This document shows positions 54,748-64,000 of a stretch of DNA of 64,000 nucleotides, in pieces (positions within the stretch are counted from its first letter, which is position 1; each line of letters starts with the position of its first letter). Under the pieces are notes generated by a model that was given only the letters and a program-made list of their open reading frames with translations, was not told the DNA's origin and ran no database searches. The DNA is taken from positions 105,673-169,672 of the forward strand of contig NW_026516305.1 of assembly GCF_025602895.1 (NCBI RefSeq). The letters run 5' to 3'. A program made the translations under genes and the position numbers. This DNA comes from Polychytrium aggregatum (Eukaryota; Chytridiomycota; Chytridiomycetes; Polychytriales).

Positions 54748-56804
54748 CTAATGCTTCGTCAGGAAGTATACTGCCAGACCCACTCCCACAATCAGGAGGA
54801 TCAGGCACACGATGATGATGCACATTTTCTGTCCATCAGATGCAGCAGGGAGCCGAGCGTGTGGTGATGGCATTTCCATAGAGAGACATGGTCAGTGCGG
54901 GATCGGAGGCAGACGGGACCATGCTGGTCTCGGGTTGTTGGTGGAGCACGGCATCCCAGGTCCGGTGTCGCAGCAGCTCTGCTACTTCCACCCACCTTTC
55001 TGGATTTCTTCTGCAGCTTTACGGCCTGGTGCAAAGCCTTGGCTCCTTGGTCCGTATGGTCCTTGGCATTTTCCACGTGGATTTCGATTTGGTTGAGCAT
55101 CTCGCCCTGTGCTTGGACGAGCACAGCCATGTCGATAAACAGTTGTTGTAGTTCCTATGCGACCATGGCGAGAAGATACCATCAGATATTGCATAGCGCG
55201 GCTGCAGCTGCAAGCGCATGGGGATCGGGGGAGTTTGCTGGTCGCAGCCAGGCTCGCTGTAACATGAGGCATACAATGATGGACTGCTCGATCTTTTGAA
55301 TGTCGTGGTGTCGATCTTGAATGTCTTGCAAGGCCTTCTTTGCTTCTGCTTTCTGTCCGCTGTGCATGATCTAACATGACGTAGGATGAGAATGCTCGCT
55401 CGTTTTGGCATCGTGGCTGCTGCCGCTGAGAGCCGGGGAGCAGACCATACCTGCTGGGCAAAGACGGGGCCACTGTCTCCGTCCATCATTTTTTCGACTT
55501 CTTCTGGTGTCGCCCCGGGTTTCACTGTTGTATTCCGATGTCAGATGGTGTGGTCATATTGTCCATATTCCCCACAAGTCACGCAAGCCGCACAGGCTTG
55601 CCGGAGAGACTTGCCTATCAGGAACTGGCGCTGCATTCGTTGCTTGTATTTGTCCTGGTACTTCTTCTGAATGTCCTTGTATTCGGTCATGACATCGAGG
55701 AACTTTTTGGCCGCTGCAGAGTGCTGTTATGGATGTGTACCGGTCGGCCGCCATTCGATCAGTCCCAAGTGTCTCTGCAGAGATTCAAGCGCTCTGTACT
55801 CTGTCCTGCCTTTGCTCTCGCCCTCTCTGCACTCCCTCCGCCCTGCATCTGCGTTCCAAAGGGCAGGTGCGTCGGTTTAGAGCGAGTAGGCTCTTGTGAC
55901 GGAGCGCACCTGGTTGATGCGAATGCGGATGTCGCTTGATCCGGGATTCTCGACCGACAATTTTTTGTTCTTCGCATCCATCGCTGGGGTATTGAGGCAC
56001 CGATATCAGCCGTATGATTGCGGTGGCCAGCAGCAGCCCGGTCTGCCCACGGAGCGACCGAGAACATCCAAGACCGAGAACATCCAAGACCGCATACATG
56101 CTTACTGACCTTTTAGTCTGTTCCGGATATCGGCCGCCAGCTTGTTGGTCTTGTCCATCCATTTGTCGAGCTCCTTGGCGTTTTCTAAACAAGAGCGGCG
56201 GTCATAAGTATGAGACAGCTGGTCTCCCGGAAGAATATACCCGCCGTCCGGCATAGCTCCGGTCAGATCATATCGAGCGCTTTGCGCCAACACGCACGGG
56301 TACTCTGATCTTCGCTGATGGTGTTCAAGGCCTTGTTGTGGAGCGCCTCGATCTGCTCGATGTTGTTCTTGATTGTCGCTATTGAGTCATTGATTCCGCC
56401 GATCTGGCGGATACATGTGGAAGCCATGGTGAGCACTTCTACGGACTCTCCATATGCTCCGTGCGAAAGGGTCGCGATGCTCGTCGCTCTGTGTGAGGTA
56501 CCTCGTCGAAGAAGCCGGTCATGACATTATCCTGTGGCTCTCCACCTTGGGCTCCTTTCTTCTCTTTGTCCTTTTTCTCTGCCTTTTCGGCCTTCTCAGG
56601 CTTTTCGCCGGCTGGTGCTTTACTACCACCATCGGGAGGGTTCTGCAGGAGATTAAATCACGCAAGCAGCACATGAGAACTCGTCCCGCGAATCCCGGCT
56701 TTGAGTGCGCCTGTCCGAACAAATTGCAGCTGCCTGTTGCCGATGCGTCTCAACCGGATACGACTCCTCCATACATTGTTGAGGTCTTGAAGTCGGTCCC
56801 TCAT
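54748..56804 (-). CDS. SSO1: Plasma-membrane syntaxin (Sso1/2 type t-SNARE)
   Basis: Ten exons, complement: 56775..56804, 56502..56642, 56304..56403, 56110..56184, 55910..55983, 55615..55723, 55451..55524, 55275..55370, 54996..55154, 54748..54828; 312 aa, all in phase. It is the Qa-SNARE for exocytosis. [10 protein letters not shown] and a Lys/Glu-rich insert precede [29 protein letters not shown], the start of the Habc bundle. [10 protein letters not shown] and QRMQRQFLI complete it. The SNARE helix runs from about [19 protein letters not shown] through [16 protein letters not shown] (central Gln of QGE), ending in [12 protein letters not shown]. The final exon is the tail anchor [25 protein letters not shown]. 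The donor of exon 6 is GC (ATAG|GCAAGT). Confidence 0.93.
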
Positions 56805-58035
56805 TTCGAGATTTGTGCTGGTCAAACCACAGTGTATTGATGGGCGTGATAGTTAATGAGATCCGACCCAACGAGTCCACTGGATGGAGCGCGAGGGAGC
56901 CGAGAATCGATAGATTTGATGAGGAGGGCTTTTTGGCTGCCCAGCGGACTCATTTTGCAACGGGACACTTCAACGCACGGATTGACTGGTGTTGATCGGC
57001 TGCCTAGCTGAATGACGTCGATTGGCGCTCCGGCCTCAATATAATCCGCTTGCTGAGGCTATCCAACGACTCTGCTGTTTGCCCTGTGCCTTCCCCCTCA
57101 TCCCGGGCATGACCTCCTGCTCTGACTTGTAGCGACTCGTTTGCCCTCGTCGGACTCGTTCACCCCAGACATCTCCACGCTCACACAGGACACTACAGAC
57201 CAAATCCCAGGGAGGAATGGCCAGGGTCCCGCCTCGGATCCACGGCGGTGAAGGATCCATCTTGGGCAGCCGGTGTCGGCACCACAATACCCACACGGCC
57301 CGAAGTCACCGACCTATCTCTCTGGGGAGTGGAGCCAAAACTCAATGGGTGCAGTCATTTTCCGACATCAGCGACACAAGTCTGCCGAACTTCAGTAGGC
57401 TCCAGTGGGCAAGCCATGCGATTGTTTCCCGTCCTGGTTGGCAATCTCTTTGTGTGGTGCATTCACTCGACGTGGGAGTGTGATGCATTCACTCGACTCT
57501 CGGGACAGTTCCATGGTGTATTGATATCAAGATGCTCGGCCTTATCGAGTCGCTTGGCTTCCCGGCACTGTGAGCACACCTGGAGATCGAGTCGCTTGAA
57601 TCGACGTTGCCTGGCTGGTGCCTTTCGCTTGCGGGGAGCCATCTGAGCGAGAAAGCGTCCTTGATTCAGATCCAGAAACACATCACTGAACGGTCATGGC
57701 GAGCGTGCGATGTGTTGAGGGAGAACATTCATCAAAATCCGGTGTGTCCTATTTCATTGAATCGGATGTAATTCCCGATCAGCGAGGTTGGATGGGCTTT
57801 GTGTCCTGGGCCGTGGACTCAACGGAGCCTGGACATGGGAGAGTTTCCCGGCGAGATAGAGCCATCTGCTTTGATTTAAACGGTTCGATGTATTAGCTCT
57901 CCTGGAGTTGGCGTTGCACTGCTTGCAAATAGCAACGTCATTGTCACAATTGATGCGGCTGTATCGATGCCAAGCAACTCAGTGATCCGCCAAGTCAGTC
58001 GCGCCGGCCACAGATGACTTGATAGTCGACAACCG
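56805..58035. other. Syntaxin upstream region / ELP4 3' flank
   Basis: No gene I can support. A minus-strand frame ending near 57466 begins MAPRKRKAPARQRRFKR with one CSQC and a later NC; it is too short and unmatched to call. Confidence 0.4.
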
Positions 58036-59884
58036 TTAAAAGTCAAGTTGCTTTGCCTTCATGTCAAGACCGGCCGCACATCCTGTCGAAGGGACGATGT
58101 TTCTGGAGACGCTTCTGGCGACTGATGAAGTCTGATTCTTTGGGAGATCCGTGCCTTTCGACTTGGATTCCCGTTCAGCAGAGTCCCCAGCTTCAGGTGG
58201 GAGGTGGAATGGTTCAATTAAAAACCGTTTTCGGCGCACCTTGAATGCCAGGGAGCGCACTTGTGATTCTGGGAAGCGGGTCGAGTGTGATAGCGAGTTG
58301 AGTCGGGGGAGGCGGATGGCATGGATAAAGCCATGATAGTCCGATGTGTAGGCCGTGTTTATAGTTTTGGGTGAACCTAGAGAAGGGGGAAGTATGATAG
58401 TGGTGCGCTGGATTAGAAGTGGTTGTTCCGATGTGCAGAGCAATATCCAAGGGCCCACAGTCACTTGGCAGCGAAATACGAGCCCCCGTAAGGCAAGCAT
58501 AAGCTTGAGACGCACCAGCAAAGGACTCGATTTCGATGACGGCATCACACATGTGTTCGATCCGGCGGATGACTGGGTTGGAGGTGACGCCATGATAGTC
58601 ATTGTAGAGATGTGCGGGGATGGTGACGAAAGCGGTCGAGAAGGAGAATCGTACGAGTCCCCGAAGACGATGGAAAAACCGAAACATAGCCTGCGATGGT
58701 GGGCTCGTTAGCACCAGGCGAGCAGATCACTCCAAGGGTGTGATCATCATCCCATCGCATGAGGTTACTTGCCTGTGATGTCATCGTACAATCTTCCATT
58801 CCCCACATTGGGGAGCCGATTGAATGAACCCCGATTCGGAGGGCATCTCGAATCCCGGATGGCGGAGGTGGGGCGGTTGGCCTGAGGAGTGGACGACGAT
58901 GTTGCCGTGATGAGACGGACATGCACAAAGGCCTATGCGAGGCTGAAGTCTTTGAAGGTCAAGGTGGAAGCGGCGAAGGATGGGCTACCACTCATAAATG
59001 AGCAAGGTGATATCAGAAGTGCCAGAAAAGATGAAGGGCGAGTCACACATGAATGTGGCAGAGACTCCTTGACCATACCGGAATCCTCCAGATTCGATAA
59101 GGTCCTGGATGTTGTTCAGCAGTCTGTCGTATTTGGACGTGACATCGTCATTGGCCCAGAGACCAACATCAAGCATAGTCATTTGGTTGTGCATATCTCC
59201 GAGCAGCTGGGGTGACATTTTCCTGGTCAGATCGAATGTTGCGCAGTAGGGTGGATCCGGAAGCCTGCCAGAGGGAGAGGGCTGAGGCGCTGGAGGGACG
59301 AACATGGAAAGATGGTCGTAGGGGCGAAAAGATAGAGGGTACGAAACGATTAGAGAGGGCTCGTTTGGGGCAGATCTGGCGGATCAGTTGAGAGCAGGAC
59401 GGACCTGCAGAAGGCTCGATGCAGGACTGCGGGGTGTGCCTGCTGATGGAGGGGCCTGTCCTTGATATCGCCAGGCAATCTTGAGCTTGGAGTCTCCGTC
59501 GGAAGCCTGGAGGGAAGGGGCATTTTTGATCTCGCCATCTCTGGAGGTGAGGACGGCATCATCTTCTCCACCCTTGCCCTCAGAGACACCCATGAGACCC
59601 TTCCGGAAGGTTTCGGTGCCGTTTTCGTCGGCGGTAGCAAGGAAGATCGGATGGCGAGCGACGATGCCTTGGGCGAGAAAATACTTGAGGAGAATGTCGG
59701 AATAGCCGGTGTATCGATCTTCTTTGATGAGGATAACAGATCCGATGGGCAAACCGCCGCCCAAGACGTCGTCGAGCGACGGGCACCCGGTCGAAAGGAG
59801 AACCTGGCCGTTGTGAGCGGAGACCTTGGTGGCAAGGGGGAGTCGAGCCTGGCCGGGGGGCAAGCGGCGCTTGAATGAACTCAT
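58036..59884 (-). CDS. ELP4: Elongator subunit ELP4
   Basis: Exons complement: 59405..59884, 59079..59281, 58773..58881, 58516..58690, 58036..58376; 435 aa, in phase. Elp4 is part of the Elp4-5-6 RecA-like ring of Elongator, which modifies wobble uridines in tRNA. Family features in order: NGQVLLSTGCPSLDDVLGGGLPIGSVILI, YFLAQGI, IAWRYQ, FDLTRKM, LRIGVHSIGSPMWG, FHRLRGLVRFS, VTIPAHLY, RRIEHMCDAVIEIESFAG, DYHGFIH, LPRLNSL and KVRRKRFLIEPFHLPPE. The end of exon 3 uses a GC donor (CACAG|GCAAGT) in phase with exon 4. The start MSSFKRR is the first Met that precedes the conserved domain closely; an upstream in-frame Met (60016) adds unmatched sequence. Confidence 0.93.
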
Positions 59885-60983
59885 GAGGAAGGCAGGAGGA
59901 ACGACAGTGTTGAAGGGCCGATCAAGGATGATGTTGCGATCTGAGGAGCGGAGCCAAGAGAAAGCTGACCAGACGAGACCAGATCGGATGGAACAAGGGC
60001 GAGGCGGAGGGGACACTGCTACACACGGACCATCAACGACTGGGTGACGATCGATAGGCAGTGAAAGTCAAAGAGTGGATGGTGGATGGCAGTCAGGTTG
60101 GTGACTGCAAATGCCTCGGATACTATCTATCCATGTGCAGAGATGGACGGCGCAACTGTTGCTGGCACAGATGCGATGAATATACGAATGCAGCCTTGGC
60201 TGTGCCCTGGTTGCACCCTGGATGCACCCTCGACACATTCCCTTGGAATCTTCCTCCTCCCTCTCCACCACAGTGCCAGCGGCGTCGCTGAAGATCGCAA
60301 CGATCCAACATGGCATATCTAGAACTGCATATTGATCCTCTGCACCCATTGTGCTCGAGATGAACGTGAGGAAACCAACCAACAGAAAAGAGCGAACAAG
60401 ATCAAAATGAACTGAAGATGCAGCAGGTGTCGTCAAATGAGCCGAAGATGCGGCAGGTGTTTGCGAAGCTGGTGCTGGAATGCTCGCAAATGCGTGCCAG
60501 CCAAGAAAACGAAGAGCGTGCAGATGTGGAGGATGAATGCGCTGTAAAGTGGTGTGGTCTGCAGATGATGAATGTGCTGTCAAATGGCATGAGATAAGAC
60601 GTGTCCATGAAGAAGGAATGTGTCCGTCAAGATAATGGCGATTCTCGGGATAATGGCGGTTCTCGGGATAATGGCGATTCTCAAGATAATACCGCGACGG
60701 ATCCGAGACACCAGAAGACAGGGCCAAGGCTTGCCATAGCGCCTCGAATGTGTCTTTCGTTCCAAGCCATCCGACCCTGACACAAGATCCAGGCTCTTAA
60801 TGGGTTCGGGTGCGCGCGCCCGTCGACTAAGAGGAAGGCGGTTCAGTAGAGGGTGCGTTCAACAGCGGGTGCAGTTCAGTAGCGGTTGCGGTCCGAAAGC
60901 GGTTGCGGTTCGATAGTGGACGTGTTCCAGACAAGCAACGAATCAAGCAGCAGGTGAATCGAGCAATGGTTAGCCTATTGTTT
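59885..60983. other. ELP4 upstream region / P-ATPase 3' flank
   Basis: No gene supported. Holds three copies of an 18-base unit (GATAATGGCGATTCTCGG-like) at 60628-60690 and GCGGTTGCGGTT-like units at 60838-60920. Confidence 0.5.
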
Positions 60984-63900
60984 TCAGAGACCCCATAGCG
61001 CGGTGCTCTGACACAAATCATACAGTGGCATGCTAATGTTCTGTGGTCAGGCCACCCGGGATTTGCTTATGAATACACACGCTTACCAGGCGGGTTGGGA
61101 ACATCATCAATCCCTGGATCTCGCGTGTATACTTGACTGGCTTCACTGGAAGACCCCATAACAGCATTCGTTAGTGTCCAAGACGAGACCCGGTTGCTGT
61201 CCAGTGATGCTGGACCGGCTCATCGCGCACCACCGGTGGGCGATAGCGCAACATAGCCACAAAACAGCGATCGAATACGCCCGACACAATCCTTCGCCTC
61301 CATGTTACGTCAATTGCCAGCAGTAGTTGGGGAGGGGCCGAGTGCTTGTCAGTAGAGCCACAAATGCCTCGTGCTCATACGGTTTGGTGGCATCATAAAG
61401 CTCTCGAGTCCCTCTCATTCAAAGAACAAAGCGTTTGGACACCAAGACTATCCATAACAAGTCGCTTACGCTTCTGCAGGATGTATCTTCGAAGTGCAGA
61501 ATAGAGAAACAGGTAGATTCCAAATCCAACAGCTACCAGAAGCCACTTTGGGTTGAGAAGGTAGGAGCTGTTCATAAAGACTATAGCGGTGGGTATTGCA
61601 GAGTGAGTATGGTTGATGATAAGCAAGATAGCCGAGACCGACCACAAGCATAGTTTGCACCACGCACACCACGCACACTTCTGTATCAGCCATCGTGCCA
61701 AACACACACATCATCAACTGACTCATCAGGGTTTGTTCGAACAAATCATGCGCATATAATAAACAGCGCCATTTCAGGTAGCGTTGCTATCTCCCCTCCC
61801 CTCCTGGACCGCGGGTAGCTGCAACAGGCAACTTACTGTTGAGGGGTGGAACATAGACAACAATGGCTCCAACAGCGAGCGCGCCTAGAACACACCACCA
61901 TGTCGATGTGTTTCTATTATTGAAGAGTTTGAATGCTGAATTAATCAAAAGTCCCGTGGTATGCAAGAGTCTTATGTGTCACATCGGCATGCCACATCGT
62001 CATGCCACATCGTCATGCCACATCGTCATGTCACATCGTCATGCCACGTCGCCATGTGATATGCCAACCACTCCCCCCTGATGCTCCTGGACATCGTGCA
62101 CACAGGGTGTTGATGTCCAGGTGGAGCCCGCAGGCTCCAACTAGAGCTCGTAGTTCAAGGAGAGCCCGCAGACTCCAAGTAGAGCTTATAGTCCAAGGCG
62201 AGCCCACAGACTCCAAGAGGGCTCATAGTGGTCAAGGAGAGCTCAGAGCCAAAACTTGTTCGCAACGCCAATTAGCTTGTCACAATAGCACTCACTTGAG
62301 CATATGCATCCCAAATGGAAGCTTCAGCTTTGCTTTGCAGGCAAATAGATTGAAGACTTGGGTAATGAGAACCGCAGCATAGTACATTGACTGGCCTCTT
62401 CTGATGATCTCATATTGCTGGCTACCGGTCTGCAAAATAACAATGCAAAGCGTTAGAAAAACCGTCTGGAACAGCGTAGTTGACAATTTTCATGAATGAA
62501 ATATCCATAAATATCAACTCAATCGTCCATGCGCTTGAGTGAAGGCGTATTTAGTGGATAGCTATTTCAACTCGACGATACTCGTGGCCCTTGGAAGCGA
62601 TTATGCTCCTTCAATGCATATCTATGTCAAAGCAGTGACAGGGAGAGACCAAACCAGCCATGATCGACAACACCGCGATTCCTATATTATTGATTGCATT
62701 AAAAATCAAAAAAAAGTATGTGAATTTGACTTACCAAGGTGACCCCATTCAGCAAAGTGTATGGCGGAGAGTTGTTATTGTTGAAGTACCCGTTGTTGGC
62801 TACGGCGGAATTACGAAGGTCGGCAGGAGTAACTCCAGCCTCGTTCATGACCAAGAAGAATCCCACAAGAGCTGCGATGGTTTCGATAAAACCAGCTTCA
62901 ATGTACGCCCATGAGAGGGCTTCTCCGTCGACCAGGATTTCCCCTTCGTCCTCGTTCATATCCCGAAGCCACTTTCCGTTGAATACCGACTTGATTTTGT
63001 AAAGAGCCATACCACCCTAAACGCATGCACTGTTAATAGATGCTCATTTCCGCGATCTTCAAACGCTTTGGTGTATAGCAAATGACATCTTCAGCGTCTT
63101 TGGTACTGTTTCCTGCATCCAGGTTACGAGCGAAGGGGTGGGGTGGGGTAACTCCACATTATGCGAGCTTATATCCGCGAGCTATTTCCAATGGAGGTAA
63201 CAACAAACCTTCGATATAACACGTTGCTCGGCCATAGGGTTTGCGGGATCAACAGGCTCCACTAACTTGGCCTGCTGAAGCTCCCTGATGTTGCGGCGCA
63301 AGCGCTCCACGGATCCCACAGTGACAGGCTTTCTAGGCGGCATCAGCATCAGCCCACCTTCGGTACCCTCTGGCGGCTCCCAGGCATATGAAAGCGATGC
63401 AAAGAGCTCAAATCCAAGATCGACAAACAAGATTTGAATCGAGCTGATGGCCGCAGGCAGTGGAACCACAACCGACAGGAGGAAAGGAATAACTTCGGGA
63501 ATGATGTGCGTAACTGTGTACTGGATGCTCTTCTTCAGGTTGGCAAAAATCAACCGCCCTTCTGCAATTCCTGCAACAGTAGACGCAAAGTTGTCGTCCA
63601 AAAGAATCATGGCGGCAGCTTCTTTTGAGACATCTGACCCAGAGAGATTCATCGCAATTCCCAGATCGGCTTTCTTGAGCGCAGGAGAGTCGTTCACGCC
63701 GTCTCCCGTGACTCCAACAATATGTCCAAGAGCCTGAGCTCTCTTTACAATTTCAAGCTTGTTTTTGGGTGAGGTGCGCGCGAAAATAATTTCGTCCTTC
63801 TGAAAGATATTATCCCAATCTGCGTCTGTAAGCTCCGAGATCTGCTCTCCATGAATGACAATTGCGTTGTATTCTTCTGGGGCGATAGATTTGACTGGCC

Positions 63901-64000
63901 GTCCTGTACGTTTTGCAACGCGCTCCTTGGTTTCACCGAGCATTAAGTTGATTTTTCGTCCAATGGCCTCGGCTGTAAGTGGATGGTCTCCGGTAACCAT
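60984..64000 (-). CDS. P-type cation ATPase, type IIC (Na,K-ATPase-like), C-terminal half; 5' end beyond the window
   Basis: Seven exons, complement: 63209..>64000, 62735..63016, 62296..62429, 61837..61913, 61470..61580, 61087..61145, 60984..61040; 503 residues visible, in phase. The visible part enters the P domain at MVTGDHPLTAEAIG and includes the hinge TGDGVNDSPALKKADLG and AAAMILLDDNFAS...EGRLIFANLKKSI. Membrane helices 5-10 follow: IPEVIPFLLSVVVPLP, ILFVDLGFELFASLSYA, then segments in each later exon ending WLLVAVGFGIYLFLYSALRRYIL. The RLIF-NLKKSI-YT and helix 5-6 sequences are closest to animal Na,K/H,K pumps (IIC) rather than to fungal ENA (IID) or SERCA. It should move cations across a membrane using ATP. 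The last two small exons fit by phase only. Confidence 0.88.
61981..62056. repeat. 15-base tandem repeat in a P-ATPase intron
   Basis: Five near-identical copies of CATGCCACATCGTCA. Confidence 0.95.
62123..62245. repeat. Imperfect tandem repeat in the same intron
   Basis: About three diverged copies of a unit of roughly 38 bases containing GAGCCCGCAGACTCCAAG. Confidence 0.8.

Noticed and set aside
57463-57681. Short basic ORF with CSQC, resembling a degenerate CW-type zinc finger
   Set aside because: Lacks the conserved Trp and the last Cys, and is too short to support.
60068-60727. 219-aa minus-strand ORF with a hydrophobic segment
   Set aside because: Its N-terminus is translated tandem repeat and nothing matches a family; probably chance.
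1-64000. Transposon, CRISPR, operon or biosynthetic-cluster organisation
   Set aside because: No transposase or reverse-transcriptase motifs, no terminal repeats and no spaced direct-repeat array were seen; gene functions are unrelated and spliced individually.

Overview
The window is nuclear DNA of an intron-rich, moderately GC-rich fungus, most likely a zoosporic early-diverging lineage (Chytridiomycota or a close relative). Most genes are split by short GT-AG introns of about 60-280 bases. Fungal housekeeping genes (SFM1, ERG12, RIB3, RAD7, ELP4) sit beside genes that ascomycete and basidiomycete yeasts usually lack but animals and flagellates keep: SKA1, a C2CD5 orthologue, an ACBD6-type ACBP-ankyrin protein, a KIF12-like kinesin and a Na,K-ATPase-type P-ATPase. 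The chytrid placement is an inference from gene content and was not tested by a search. I saw no rRNA, tRNA, transposon, CRISPR array or viral gene.

Layout, left to right: SKA1 (minus, cut by the left edge), a small CxxCxGxG-finger protein (plus), the FG nucleoporin NSP1/NUP62 (plus), RAD7 (minus), membrane-anchored ubiquitin protease UBP1 (minus), SFM1 (minus), an ABHD10-like hydrolase (minus), a secreted GPI-type protein (minus), a bromodomain/GATA-finger/NET protein (minus), an F-box protein with a C-terminal membrane anchor (plus), ERG12 (minus), a DUF4870-like membrane protein (minus), GLO1 (minus), an ACBP-ankyrin gene (minus) facing a tiny Alba-domain gene (plus), a kinesin (plus), an amidohydrolase-RIB3 fusion (plus), C2CD5 (minus), a mitochondrial-carrier-like protein (plus), a coiled-coil protein (minus), an SH3 protein (minus), an Sso-type syntaxin (minus), ELP4 (minus) and the 3' half of a P-type ATPase (minus, cut by the right edge).

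The genes do not form one pathway; this is an ordinary eukaryotic gene neighbourhood. The most unusual items are the in-frame fusion of a shortened, apparently metal-site-less amidohydrolase to 3,4-dihydroxy-2-butanone-4-phosphate synthase; the bromodomain-GATA-NET architecture; extreme exon structures (a coding exon that is just ATG, a 10-base first coding exon, a 25-base microexon); three introns with the same GCAAGT donor; and two genes (C2CD5 and the ACBP-ankyrin gene) whose frames do not close as sequenced. Exon coordinates were worked out by hand from splice-site phase and remembered family patterns, so single junctions may be wrong even where the gene identity is firm.
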